Notes under the pieces: generated by a model
Told to the model about the DNA's origin: nothing
Databases searched by the model: none
What the model saw: only the letters and a program-made list of their open reading frames with translations
Assembly: GCA_022451965.1 (NCBI GenBank)
Contig: JAKUNJ010000003.1
Coordinates: 100,299 to 164,298, forward strand
Length of the DNA: 64,000 nucleotides
Reading direction: 5' to 3'
Source of the DNA: Dehalococcoidia bacterium
GTDB lineage: Bacteria; Chloroflexota; Dehalococcoidia; Lucifugimonadales; Lucifugimonadaceae
Shown here: positions 1-9,175 of the stretch, piece after piece
How the letters are laid out: each line of letters starts with the position of its first letter
Numbering within the stretch: the first letter of the stretch is position 1
Made by a program: the position numbers and the translations under genes

Positions 1-529
1 AGATTCTGGTGCCTCAGTAATTTTTGGGCCTCAAAAAGGTGCAAACACAGATCAAATTAAGATTTTAGATGAAAACTTATTCTATTGGTCTCAACTAATT
101 GAGAATCAAATAGGAAAAAATATTAGAGATATCCCTGGGGCTGGGGCTGCAGGAGGTTTAGGAGCAGGACTTATGGCATTTGTTAACGCCGAGCTTGCAC
201 TAGGCGCTGATATAGTACTGGACACATTAGATTATGAAAAAAAATTACCCGGAATTGACTTGGTTATTGTTGGTGAAGGTCAAACGGATAAATCGACTCA
301 ATTCAATAAGTCTCCAGTGGCAGTATCAACTAGAGCAAAAAAGTATGGCATTCCAGTTATTTGTATATCTGGCTCTTTAGGAGAAGGTTACAAGGAATGT
401 TCTTCTCAAGGTATAGATTCTTTTTTTAGTATTGTAAATAAACCTATGGAATTGGATTATGCTTTAGATAATGCTTATGATTTAATTAGATCTAGTACTG
501 AAGAAATTTTTAAGACTTTAATTTTATAG
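1..529 (+). CDS. glxK: Glycerate kinase, C-terminal part (cut by window edge)
   Basis: The open frame runs in from the window edge (first full codon at base 2) to the TAG at 527-529. About 175 residues are visible. They match the C-terminal half of type-1 glycerate kinases (GlxK/GarK): a Gly-rich segment GAGAAGGLGAG, then IDLVIVGEGQTD and a PVICISGSLG strand. The family phosphorylates D-glycerate to 2- or 3-phosphoglycerate, feeding glyoxylate or sugar-acid carbon into glycolysis. The ATG at 173 is internal, because homology continues upstream of it. Only 15 bases separate it from the L-2-hydroxyglutarate oxidase gene, so the two are probably co-transcribed. The family is clear; the N-terminus is not visible. 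Confidence 0.88.
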   Translation, partial: DSGASVIFGPQKGANTDQIKILDENLFYWSQLIENQIGKNIRDIPGAGAAGGLGAGLMAFVNAELALGADIVLDTLDYEKKLPGIDLVIVGEGQTDKSTQFNKSPVAVSTRAKKYGIPVICISGSLGEGYKECSSQGIDSFFSIVNKPMELDYALDNAYDLIRSSTEEIFKTLIL

Positions 530-544
530 TAGGAATATTAAATA

Positions 545-1750
545 ATGAAAATATATGATTTAGTAATTATTGGTGGAGGCATAATAGGACTGGCTGTTGC
601 TAATGATCTTATTAAGAGAAATAGTAAATTAAAGATATTGGTGGTAGAAAAAGATTCTAATGTTGCTTCACAACAATCAGGGCATAATTCTGGTGTAATT
701 CATTCTGGAATTTATTATAAACCTGGTTCTTTCAAGGCTCAATTTTGTGTAGAGGGAAGAGCAAGTATGACTAAATTTTGTCAAGATAATGAAATTCCTG
801 TATGGACATGTGGAAAGTTAATCGTTGCAACTAAAGAATCCGACATACCCAAGATAGATAATCTTTTTCAAAGAGGAGTGGCTAACAATGTTGAAGGTCT
901 AAAAGTACTTAATCCTGATGAATCTAGACAAATAGAACCATATGTAAAATCACTTAAATCTCTTCATGCACCAGGTACAGGAATTGTAAATTATGAAACT
1001 GTAACTGAGGTATATGGGGATCAATTTAAAGAAAAAGGTGGAGAAATATTGCTTGATACTAAAGTAATTGGATCTACCAAAGATAATGATAAAATTGTAA
1101 TTCAAACTACTAACGGAGATTTACATACAAAGAAGGTAATAAACTGCGCAGGTCTCCATTCAGACAGAATTGCAAAATTGTTCGGACTAGAAACAGACTT
1201 AAAAATAATACCATTTAGAGGAGAATACTACACTCTTAAAAAAGAAAAAGAATATTTGGTTAAGGGATTAATTTACCCAGTACCTAATCCTGAACTTCCG
1301 TTTCTTGGGGTACATTTTACTCAGACTATGAAGGGAGTTGTAGAAGCTGGGCCAAATGCAGTTCTTGCTACAAAGAGAGAAGGCTACAGAAAGAGAGATA
1401 TTTCTCTAAAAGATACGCTTGATACTTTTACTTACAGTGGATTTTGGAAATTGTTTAAAAATGACTGGAAAACAGGCATTTGGGAAGTTAATAGATCACT
1501 TAGAAAGAAAATATTTGTAAATAGTCTCAGAGAGTTAATTCCTCAAGTTAATGATTTTGATTTGAGAGGAGGAGGTTCAGGTGTAAGAGCTCAAGCAGTT
1601 GCGCCTAATGGAGATCTTATAGATGACTTCAAAATTGAGAGTGGGGACAATTCAATACATGTATTGAATGCACCATCACCAGGTGCTACATCTTCACTTG
1701 TTATAGGAAAATATATTGGTAATTTAGCAGCTAAAGAATTTGGCTACTAA
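545..1750 (+). CDS. lhgO: L-2-hydroxyglutarate oxidase, FAD-dependent
   Basis: 401 residues, the usual length for LhgO/L2HGDH. The N-terminus has a Rossmann FAD site (VIIGGGIIGLAVAN, about residues 7-20). It is followed by the family hallmark SGHNSGVIHSGIYYKPGS, and near the C-terminus by RGGGSGVRAQAV. These enzymes oxidise L-2-hydroxyglutarate to 2-oxoglutarate and pass electrons to the respiratory chain, probably as peripheral membrane proteins. The gene follows glycerate kinase on the same strand by 15 bases, suggesting a small hydroxy-acid salvage unit. A related DAO-family oxidase is possible, but the HNSGVIHSG block argues for this assignment. Confidence 0.88.
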   Translation: MKIYDLVIIGGGIIGLAVANDLIKRNSKLKILVVEKDSNVASQQSGHNSGVIHSGIYYKPGSFKAQFCVEGRASMTKFCQDNEIPVWTCGKLIVATKESDIPKIDNLFQRGVANNVEGLKVLNPDESRQIEPYVKSLKSLHAPGTGIVNYETVTEVYGDQFKEKGGEILLDTKVIGSTKDNDKIVIQTTNGDLHTKKVINCAGLHSDRIAKLFGLETDLKIIPFRGEYYTLKKEKEYLVKGLIYPVPNPELPFLGVHFTQTMKGVVEAGPNAVLATKREGYRKRDISLKDTLDTFTYSGFWKLFKNDWKTGIWEVNRSLRKKIFVNSLRELIPQVNDFDLRGGGSGVRAQAVAPNGDLIDDFKIESGDNSIHVLNAPSPGATSSLVIGKYIGNLAAKEFGY

Positions 1751-1751
1751 A

Positions 1752-1913
1752 TTATTCAAGGAAGAATGAATCTACAGCAAATACTGTAGGAATAACTATA
1801 ATCAAGAAAAGTATCAGACCAAATAAACCATTAACAGTAGCTCCCAACAACCCACATACTAAAATATCAAACATAAGTATTGGGTAACCTATAATATCAT
1901 TTTTAATTTTCAT
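1752..1913 (-). CDS. Small membrane protein, 53 residues, unknown function
   Basis: A short open frame begins with ATG at 1911-1913 and ends with TAA at 1752-1754. The product starts MKIKNDIIGYPILMF and consists almost entirely of two hydrophobic stretches (about residues 8-25 and 27-46), ending DSFFLE. It lies 8 bases downstream of trxA on the same strand and fills an otherwise empty interval, so it may be the last gene of the nuoEFG-trxA transcript. I do not recognise a family. Membrane-like composition and placement support it; there is no clear ribosome binding site. Confidence 0.5.
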   Translation of the reverse strand: MKIKNDIIGYPILMFDILVCGLLGATVNGLFGLILFLIIVIPTVFAVDSFFLE

Positions 1914-1921
1914 TATTTTTT

Positions 1922-2245
1922 TTATACTACAGCGTTAATTTTCTCTTCAAAATGTTGTTTACCAACAGCTCCTATTATCTGATCAACTGGCTGACCATCC
2001 TTGAAAAGTAATAGCATTGGTATCGATCTTACGTGAAAACGTACAGAAAGATTAGGATTACTGTCTACATCTACTTTAGCAAAAAGAACTTTTCCATCAT
2101 ATTCTTCAGCTAATTGATCGATTGTTGGAGCAATCATTTTACATGGTCCGCACCACTCAGCCCAAAAATCAACAAGAACTGGGATATCAGAATTTTCCAC
2201 AATTTCTTGAAAATCACTTTCATTTACAATAACTGGTTTAGACAT
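1922..2245 (-). CDS. trxA: Thioredoxin
   Basis: 107 residues, the standard thioredoxin length, with the redox motif WCGPC at 31-35 and the cis-proline strand RSIPMLLLF (Pro76). It is a general cytoplasmic protein-disulfide reductant, normally recycled by thioredoxin reductase. A good Shine-Dalgarno AAGGAG precedes the ATG. It follows the NuoG-like gene by only 9 bases, so it sits in the same transcript as the NuoE-F-G module. That could mean thioredoxin is kept with a redox complex, or that the linkage is fortuitous. No thioredoxin reductase gene is in the window. Confidence 0.95.
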   Translation of the reverse strand: MSKPVIVNESDFQEIVENSDIPVLVDFWAEWCGPCKMIAPTIDQLAEEYDGKVLFAKVDVDSNPNLSVRFHVRSIPMLLLFKDGQPVDQIIGAVGKQHFEEKINAVV

Positions 2246-2254
2246 TTCTACTCC

Positions 2255-4819
2255 TTAACTTATTTTTACTTTTTTATAATTTAATAATGGTACAGCTGAT
2301 GAAAAATCTGGATTATTACTAGATTCTAGTTCAGTGACCATTCTACCAAAATAGTCAGTCGATGTAAGAAATCCTTCAATTTTTCCATCAAGCTTTAATT
2401 TTGTATTTAGTTCAAAGTTTCCATTTTCAGATATTATTGTAATGTTATCATCTTCATTAATATTATTAGCTATAGCATCTTTTGGGTGAATACTAATAAA
2501 AATTGGTGATGTGATTTTATTCATGTCTGATTCTTTAGAAACTTTTACTGCTTCTGGTCTATTAAGAATTCTTCCTGGTAAATAGAATAGCCCATCTGTT
2601 ATAATTTCATCAATATTTATGTCATCGAAAAGCAAATCATAGCTCAAGTCATTTTTAGTTACTTCATTACTATTTTCTGAGACTTTAGATATGTATTCAT
2701 TTTTATATTTTTCTATCTCAATATTTTTATTCTCAAATAACATTTCTGAAATATCTACTACTGACATAAGATTAGAATTAACTTTATTTATCATCTTAGG
2801 AGAGACTTTTATTCTTCCTTCATTATTAATCGTTGTTGATTCATGCTCAGCATAAGTTTTTGTTGGTAAAGTAAAATCAGCTAGATCAAAAAACTTATTC
2901 TTAAGATGGTTTGCATAAATAAAAAGCTCAAGTTTTTCTGATATTTCCTCGAAAGGTTCTTCTGTAATCAAATCAGGATTAATCCCATCTCCAAACATTA
3001 TTAATGCCTTAATCTTACTCTCTTTTATTTTTTCTATAATATTATCAATACTTGAGAAGCTTTTTTTATTCTTTGAAAAAATATCATAGAAATTAGCTGT
3101 ACCTATACCATTAAATGTAGGATATATACCTTTTCCTTCTCCATTCAAGTTATTAGTAATTGAAGCTAAATTTATAATCGAATCAACAAAATCTTTTGAT
3201 TCTGAATCTTTAACAGTATCTTGCCCAAAGGTGAATGAAGTTTTAGAAGATCCAGAAATAATCCTTGCAGCTTCTATTATTTGTTCTTCAGGAACCTTGG
3301 TGATGGACGAAACTTTTCTAGCATCAAATTTCCATAAGAATTTTTTATATTCATCTATATTATTAGGATTTACATCTTTAGATTCTAAATTTTGATCAAA
3401 AATAAGTTTACTAATAGTGTTTATGATCAAACTTTCTGTACCAGGAACAGGTCTTATCCATAGATGTGCATATCTAGTCAAGTCAATTTCTCTTGGATCA
3501 ATAACTATTAATTTAGAATTATCTCTAGATGCTTTTTTTATAGGTAATGAAATTATATTATTATCTTCAGTTATATTAGATGATACTACTACATTACAGC
3601 TTGATTTTTCTAGATTCCAAATCGAGTTAGACGTAGCTAAGAAATTATTTCTATCACTGAGAGTTTTAAAGTAATTAATATTAGTGAGGTTAGCAGTAGT
3701 AACATTATCAGTATTAATTTTACTTGATAGGTTTAATAATGCTAAATTATCTTCTACTGAAGCTCTAGGTGAACCTATAATGGCTATTTGTTCTGGATTT
3801 ATATTTTTTAGTTTTTCATTGATCATTATTATAGCTTCATCATTTTCAATAGATTTATTCTTGTACACATCTTTGAAATAGCTTTTTTTGATCCGTGAAG
3901 TTGAGTTTGGATAATCGTATCCAAATTTACCCTTATAGCACAACTGACCTTTAGTGGAGGGGGATGATAAATCTCCTTTAAATCTAATTAATTTATCAGA
4001 TTTGTTTACTTCAACAAGTGCATCGCATCCACCAGAACAGTTGAAACAATTTGCTTCATATTCTTTATCAGATTTTTCCCATTTATAATCTCTTTCTACT
4101 AATGCACCTGTAGGACAAACATCTATACAAGCACCACAAAATTCACATCCAGATTCTAACAATGAAGTACCATTCGAGGTTCCAACAAGTGATACACCTG
4201 ATCTAGAAACTAATGTTAGAGCAGAGTCTATTCGTATTTCATCACAAACTCTAACGCATCTTGCGCATACTATACAAAGATTGTAATCTCTATCATAAAA
4301 AGGATCATCTACATGGATAGGTAAATCCCTTCTATTATAGTTAAGAGGTATAGTCATATCTAGTTCAACGAATCGAGCAGTATCCTTTAGCTCACATCTT
4401 TCATTTTTGGGGCATATTGTGCATCTATCTGTTACTGCGACATGTCTTTGACATATATCTTGAGGTCCACACAGTTCTGCTCTATGGCAAGTTAAGCATC
4501 CATGGGGATGTTCACTCATTAGTAGTTCTACTACACCTTTTCTTAGATCATTTACAGGTTCATTATCGCTAACAACTTTCATTGAATTGGCAGCAGGAGT
4601 TGTACATGATGCAACTGTCATTTTTCTTACAGACCCATCAGGGCCAGTTTGTTCAACCTCTACTAAACATGCCCTACAAGCACCATAAGGTTTCATATTT
4701 GGATAGTAGCATAAATATGGAATATATATATCATTATCCATTGCGACTTGAAGAATGGTTTGACCATTCTTTATATCTAAATTACTACCATTAATGTTTA
4801 TTTTTGCTTCTTCTGACAA
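2255..4819 (-). CDS. nuoG: NuoG-like NADH dehydrogenase subunit G (non-catalytic molybdopterin-oxidoreductase fold)
   Basis: 854 residues. Order: a [2Fe-2S] ferredoxin domain (Cys in CYYPNMKPYGACRAC), a His/Cys cluster segment (HGCLTCHRAELC), a CTICPKNERC motif, two [4Fe-4S] motifs (CIVCARCVRVC and CEFCGACIDVC), a CFNCSGGC cluster, then a long molybdopterin-oxidoreductase-like body with the NuoG signature GSPRASVEDNLAL. Where formate dehydrogenases carry catalytic Cys or Sec there is only TTANLTNINY, so it should transfer electrons rather than bind formate. The start is TTG at 4817-4819 with CGGAG upstream. It lies 3 bases downstream of nuoF. An FDH-type fusion subunit is the main alternative. 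Confidence 0.85.
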   Translation of the reverse strand: MSEEAKININGSNLDIKNGQTILQVAMDNDIYIPYLCYYPNMKPYGACRACLVEVEQTGPDGSVRKMTVASCTTPAANSMKVVSDNEPVNDLRKGVVELLMSEHPHGCLTCHRAELCGPQDICQRHVAVTDRCTICPKNERCELKDTARFVELDMTIPLNYNRRDLPIHVDDPFYDRDYNLCIVCARCVRVCDEIRIDSALTLVSRSGVSLVGTSNGTSLLESGCEFCGACIDVCPTGALVERDYKWEKSDKEYEANCFNCSGGCDALVEVNKSDKLIRFKGDLSSPSTKGQLCYKGKFGYDYPNSTSRIKKSYFKDVYKNKSIENDEAIIMINEKLKNINPEQIAIIGSPRASVEDNLALLNLSSKINTDNVTTANLTNINYFKTLSDRNNFLATSNSIWNLEKSSCNVVVSSNITEDNNIISLPIKKASRDNSKLIVIDPREIDLTRYAHLWIRPVPGTESLIINTISKLIFDQNLESKDVNPNNIDEYKKFLWKFDARKVSSITKVPEEQIIEAARIISGSSKTSFTFGQDTVKDSESKDFVDSIINLASITNNLNGEGKGIYPTFNGIGTANFYDIFSKNKKSFSSIDNIIEKIKESKIKALIMFGDGINPDLITEEPFEEISEKLELFIYANHLKNKFFDLADFTLPTKTYAEHESTTINNEGRIKVSPKMINKVNSNLMSVVDISEMLFENKNIEIEKYKNEYISKVSENSNEVTKNDLSYDLLFDDINIDEIITDGLFYLPGRILNRPEAVKVSKESDMNKITSPIFISIHPKDAIANNINEDDNITIISENGNFELNTKLKLDGKIEGFLTSTDYFGRMVTELESSNNPDFSSAVPLLNYKKVKIS

Positions 4820-4822
4820 ATT

Positions 4823-6526
4823 TTACTCCGAATTATTTGGTCTAGTTCTTGTTGGTATAAGCATTTTTTCTAGTGGTTCAGTCTTATTAGCAATTGAATC
4901 TGATATTTCTTTTTCAAAATACTTTAATGAAGATGATATAGGATTATAACCTAGTTGACCATGACCACATAGTGATCCAATTTTCATACTTTTACCTATT
5001 CTTTCCAATAAATGTAGATCGTTTGGTTCACTCTTAGATTTACATAAACGGTCTAATACATCATACATATGAGTATTACCAAGCCTGCAAGGGAAACATT
5101 TTCCACAAGACTCGAACTGATTGAAAGCAACTAAGTTTCTAATCAAATCAACTACTGAAACTGATTCATTGCATACAATTATCCCACCTGAGCCTAGTAT
5201 AGCACCAGATTTAGCCATTTCATCGAAATCAATTTTTGTTGAAAATGCATCTTTCCCTAATACTCCACCTAGAGGTCCACCTGTTTGAAGCATTTTAATT
5301 TCTGATTCTGAGTTGGAACCTCCTCCAATATCATGGAGAACATCATTTATAGTCATACCCATAGGAATTTCATACATACCAGGTCTATTAATATGACCTG
5401 ATAAACAAACAATAGCTGTACCTGTAGATTTTTCTGTTCCAGTACTCTTGAACCAATCTGATCCATTTTTTATTATTTGAGGGACATAAGAAATAGTTTT
5501 TACATTATTAATGTTGGTTGGTTTCTTCCATAATCCTGAAGCAGCTGGGAAAGGAGGCTTAAATCTCGGTGTTGATCTTTTACCTTCAATTGCCTCCATA
5601 AGAGCAGTTTCTTCACCTGCCACATATGAATCTCCAGTTAGTGAAACTTCCATATCAAATGAAAAATCTGAACCAAGTATATTTTCTCCTAAAATACCTT
5701 GTTGGTAGGCTTCTTTTATTGCTCTTTCAATAGCATTAATTGGAATTTCATGACCTTGTCTAATAAAAACATAAGATTTATTTGAGTTTGTAGCATAACC
5801 ATTTAAAATTAGACCTTCAACTAATGTGTGGGGATCTGTTTCTAGTATTCCTTTATCATTATAAGCTCCCGGGTCTCCTTCTTCACAATTACAAAGTACA
5901 TATTTGGTAGAAGCTTTATTTGGAGCTAAAAAACTCCATTTAACACCTGTTGGAAACGCTGCACCACCTCTACCTCTTAGTCCTGAATTTTTGACTTCTT
6001 CGACAACATTCTCAGGGGACATTTCAAAAAGTGCTTTATCTAAAGCAGCGTAACCATCTTGGTTGATGTACTGAAATATATCTCCTGGAGTAATTTCCCC
6101 AAAATTTCTAGTAGCAATTCTGAGTTGATTTGAGAATTGTGGCAAATCATTTATACTTGGAATATCTATATCTAAACTTGAGTTAGAATCATAGGCAAAA
6201 GCATTTTGTTTAAAAATGTTTTTACTCTTTAGGTAATGATTATAAATACTATTAGCGATATCAAGATCAACATTAGCATAAAAAATTTTTACATTTGAAG
6301 GTAGATGGACTACAATCATTGGCTCTAAATACATAAGACCCATAGAACCAACTTCAAGTATATTTATTTTATCGGAGGACTTTGAAGATAGAGATTGAAA
6401 AATTTCATCTGCACCTACTGCTTGCCCACTTGTTCCGGTTTGAACCTTAATAACTACTTTTTTGTCGTAGATATCGCTTACATATTTTGAAGATAAATCT
6501 TTTAAATTTTGATATTTTTCAGACAT
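4823..6526 (-). CDS. nuoF: NuoF-like NADH-oxidising flavoprotein subunit
   Basis: 567 residues, longer than E. coli NuoF (about 445). The FMN/NADH core has GLRGRGGAAFPTG at about 182-194, and the C-terminal [4Fe-4S] ligands are in ESCGKCFPCRLG plus GSLCGHG. The N-terminal ~130 residues look like the thioredoxin-fold extension of HydB/HndC/FdsB-type subunits, but contain no cysteine, so no [2Fe-2S] cluster is expected there. The protein should take hydride from NAD(P)H and pass electrons to the NuoE and NuoG clusters. It overlaps the nuoE stop by one base (TAATG), and GAAGGA precedes the ATG. The extension suggests a soluble diaphorase rather than classic Complex I. Confidence 0.9.
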   Translation of the reverse strand: MSEKYQNLKDLSSKYVSDIYDKKVVIKVQTGTSGQAVGADEIFQSLSSKSSDKINILEVGSMGLMYLEPMIVVHLPSNVKIFYANVDLDIANSIYNHYLKSKNIFKQNAFAYDSNSSLDIDIPSINDLPQFSNQLRIATRNFGEITPGDIFQYINQDGYAALDKALFEMSPENVVEEVKNSGLRGRGGAAFPTGVKWSFLAPNKASTKYVLCNCEEGDPGAYNDKGILETDPHTLVEGLILNGYATNSNKSYVFIRQGHEIPINAIERAIKEAYQQGILGENILGSDFSFDMEVSLTGDSYVAGEETALMEAIEGKRSTPRFKPPFPAASGLWKKPTNINNVKTISYVPQIIKNGSDWFKSTGTEKSTGTAIVCLSGHINRPGMYEIPMGMTINDVLHDIGGGSNSESEIKMLQTGGPLGGVLGKDAFSTKIDFDEMAKSGAILGSGGIIVCNESVSVVDLIRNLVAFNQFESCGKCFPCRLGNTHMYDVLDRLCKSKSEPNDLHLLERIGKSMKIGSLCGHGQLGYNPISSSLKYFEKEISDSIANKTEPLEKMLIPTRTRPNNSE

Positions 6527-7011
6527 TATTCCTTCTTTAGTGAATCAATTAAATTTTCAACTTTTTTATCATCCAGTTTTCCAAACATTTTATGATCAAC
6601 AGCAAAAACCGGGCTCTGAGCACAAGCTCCAAGACATGTAGAGTACCTGAGTGTAACTTTATTGTCAGAGCTTTCTCCTTCTCCTTCAATTCCAAGTATG
6701 TTATGAGCCTTAGTAATTAGTTTTTGAGCTCCATTAATGTGGCAGCTAGGTCCCCAACAAACATCTAGAGTTTTTTCACCGGGTGGAGTAAACCTAAAAT
6801 TTGTATAGAATGAAGCTACACTCCATACATCATTGATAGTTACTTTACAAAAGTTAGCAATTTCTTCTATTGCTTCATCAGGTATATAGTGCAAGGAGTC
6901 TTGCACAGCTAACAAAGAAGACAAAACTGTAACTGTAGTTCTCTTTTGGTTGGAAATAGATTCATTGATTATAGATCTAAGTGAATCTGAATCCAAAATT
7001 TTATTTGACAA
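6526..7011 (-). CDS. nuoE: NuoE-like [2Fe-2S] subunit
   Basis: 161 residues, typical of NuoE/HndA. The thioredoxin-like domain keeps all four cluster ligands: CWGPSC (C-x4-C) and CLGAC (C-x3-C). The N-terminal helical part includes LHYIPDEAIEEIA and VASFYTNFRFTPPG, both characteristic of NuoE. It accepts electrons with the NuoF flavoprotein. The start is TTG at 7009-7011 with a clear AGGAG upstream. It is the first gene of nuoE-nuoF-nuoG-trxA; the 78 bases to the SDR gene above may hold the promoter. Confidence 0.93.
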   Translation of the reverse strand: MSNKILDSDSLRSIINESISNQKRTTVTVLSSLLAVQDSLHYIPDEAIEEIANFCKVTINDVWSVASFYTNFRFTPPGEKTLDVCWGPSCHINGAQKLITKAHNILGIEGEGESSDNKVTLRYSTCLGACAQSPVFAVDHKMFGKLDDKKVENLIDSLKKE

Positions 7012-7089
7012 ATCTACTCCTGAAATAGTTCCAATTTAATTTTATCAATTTGGAATTTTTCTAACAAGATATTATTTGATCAAATTATA

Positions 7090-7866
7090 CTAATTGCTAC
7101 CTAATGTTTTAGCTATCTTCATATCTTCTGAAACATCTCTTTGAATTGTAGGGCTAACAATAACATCTTGAACTATAGTCCTGTGAGGCATTCTCATACA
7201 AAGCAAAATAGTTTCTGCTATATCTTCTGGCATCATCATTGTTGCTCTTGCTTGTGCATCTGGAGGTAGAGGTCTATTATCTAAAATTGGCGTATCTACT
7301 TCAGCAGGATAAATTGTACAACTTCGTATTCCATGCTCTCTTAATTCTTGTCGCATTGCAGTCATCATAGCTGCAACAGCTGCTTTTGCTGAAGAATAAG
7401 GCACACCTCCCATAAGACCAGGATTTATTGCAGCCATTGAAGAAATTGTTACTACAGTTCCACCACCATTTTCAATCATATTTGGCAAAATAGCTTGTGT
7501 TAATCTGTAAACACCTTCAACATTCACATTGAATACTGATTGCCAGTCATCTTTCTTTACGTATCTCATTGATCGTACTTTACTTGAATGGCCAGCATTA
7601 TTTACTAGGTACTGAATATTACCAAATTCCTTAATAGCTTCTTCTGCTACATTTGCAGCAGAATCTCCATCTTCTAGATCAGCAGAAAGAAAAGCACCTT
7701 TTCCTCCAGCATTTTCAATTTCTTTAACTGATTCTTTTAGAAGATTTTCTCTTCTTCCTACAACAAATACATTAGCACCTTGTTCGCCTAGCATTTTTGC
7801 TGTTACTTTTCCTATACCAGATCCTGCTCCAGTAAGTATAACTGATTTACCTTTCAATGAATCCAT
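7090..7866 (-). CDS. Short-chain dehydrogenase/reductase (SDR)
   Basis: 258 residues, classical SDR size. The cofactor motif TGAGSGIG is near residues 12-19, NNAG follows at mid-protein, and the catalytic Ser plus YSSAK (Tyr-x3-Lys) are present. Arg in the VVGRR loop hints at NADP preference. The substrate cannot be read from sequence. A strong Shine-Dalgarno GGAGG lies 6 bases before the ATG. The start overlaps the end of the FAD oxidoreductase gene by 20 bases in another frame, so translation is probably coupled to the upstream membrane/envelope operon. Confidence 0.9.
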   Translation of the reverse strand: MDSLKGKSVILTGAGSGIGKVTAKMLGEQGANVFVVGRRENLLKESVKEIENAGGKGAFLSADLEDGDSAANVAEEAIKEFGNIQYLVNNAGHSSKVRSMRYVKKDDWQSVFNVNVEGVYRLTQAILPNMIENGGGTVVTISSMAAINPGLMGGVPYSSAKAAVAAMMTAMRQELREHGIRSCTIYPAEVDTPILDNRPLPPDAQARATMMMPEDIAETILLCMRMPHRTIVQDVIVSPTIQRDVSEDMKIAKTLGSN

Positions 7867-9175
7867 TTGTATCCTCCAAAATAATTTTTGTTACTTTTTC
7901 ACCTAATTCAACCGAATAGTTAGTCCCTCTATCCTCTGGATATATTTGAGCTGTATTAGCAGAATAAAGTCCAGAAACAGGTAATTTTATTGGTATTTTA
8001 TATGAAGAATAATTAATTGGAATAATTGGTTGGGCATAATTTATTTTATTAAATTTATAATCAAGGATTTCGTCCTTAGAAAAATTTGGATTTATTGAGT
8101 TTATATAAGGTATATATTTTTCGATCACTTCATCATAATTCATACTTAATAATTCATTATCCTCTTCGACATAATTAGTTATATATAGTATATTTTTTTC
8201 GTCATAGTTTTCTTTAGGTAAAAGATTAGTATGTTCAATAATCCCAAGAAATGGAAAATCTTTATCTGCTATTGAAACCCAGTAATATTCTGATATAGGA
8301 CTTTTTAAGATCAAAATCATAACCACTGCAGACATATATTCAACTTTATTCATTTTTTCTAAAAGATTTGAATCTAAGGTGATTAGTTTACTCAATATAC
8401 TATAAGGAGTAGTAGATATTACCTTATCAAAAAATTCAGTTTTCTTATTTTTTTCAGCATCTATAATATCAACTGATGAAACTTTATTTTCTAAGGTGTT
8501 TATACTTATAACTTTATGATTATGTTTAATATATCCACCTTTATTTTTGATCTCATTCTCTAATTTTTTTATTAGAAAAGAAAATGAATTTTTTGGATAA
8601 CAAAGAATTTCATCAAATTTTTTATTCCTAGAAGAAACTCGAGTTTGAATTTTTGACCAAAACCAAGGCATACAAATATCTTTATAATATCTACCAAATT
8701 TACCCCTAAGCAGTGGTTCAAAAATTATAGAGAATGTTTTTTCACTTACATGGTTTGATAACCATTTATATGCAGATATTGATTCTAATTTTTTCCAGTC
8801 CTTTATTAGCTTTAATCTTATAGATATCAAGGCTAGATTTATTCTATCCTTAAATGAAATTATAGGTAGTCTTAATAAATCAAAAGGTGAGGTTGTTGAC
8901 CAAATTTTCTTATTTGCAAATGTTGCAACTTTAGATTTATACCAATTTAATTCATTTTCAATATTTAGCTCTTTGTAAAGTTCTAAAATTGCTTTATCAG
9001 TAACAAATAGATGATGGTAAGCTTTTTCTATTTCGAATTTACCAAAATCTATTGTAGAAGCTTGACCTCCAGAGTATGAAGTCGATTCATATATTATAAC
9101 TTCGTGACCTAGCTTAGAAAGTTTATAAGCTGCTGTAAGTCCCGTAATTCCGGCTCCAATTATACAAATCTTCAT
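7847..9175 (-). CDS. FAD-dependent amine-oxidase/desaturase-like oxidoreductase
   Basis: 442 residues with an N-terminal dinucleotide-binding motif (CIIGAGITGLTAAYKLS) and the E-x-S-x3-GGQAST flavin signature. The C-terminal SGLYSANTAQIYPEDRGTNYSVELG region resembles the FAD-closing motif of NAD(P)/FAD oxidoreductases related to protoporphyrinogen oxidase, phytoene desaturase and UDP-galactopyranose mutase. Its start overlaps the flippase-like gene by 4 bases (ATGA) and it sits in a run of membrane glycosylation genes. A role in making or modifying a lipid-linked or surface glycan is therefore plausible but inferred. It is not heme-pathway PPOX by context. Confidence 0.75.
   Translation of the reverse strand: MKICIIGAGITGLTAAYKLSKLGHEVIIYESTSYSGGQASTIDFGKFEIEKAYHHLFVTDKAILELYKELNIENELNWYKSKVATFANKKIWSTTSPFDLLRLPIISFKDRINLALISIRLKLIKDWKKLESISAYKWLSNHVSEKTFSIIFEPLLRGKFGRYYKDICMPWFWSKIQTRVSSRNKKFDEILCYPKNSFSFLIKKLENEIKNKGGYIKHNHKVISINTLENKVSSVDIIDAEKNKKTEFFDKVISTTPYSILSKLITLDSNLLEKMNKVEYMSAVVMILILKSPISEYYWVSIADKDFPFLGIIEHTNLLPKENYDEKNILYITNYVEEDNELLSMNYDEVIEKYIPYINSINPNFSKDEILDYKFNKINYAQPIIPINYSSYKIPIKLPVSGLYSANTAQIYPEDRGTNYSVELGEKVTKIILEDTNGFIER

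Noticed and set aside
2255..4819. Formate dehydrogenase alpha subunit
   Set aside because: The fold is similar, but the catalytic Cys/Sec position is replaced by ANLTN-type residues and the GSPRAS motif is NuoG-like.
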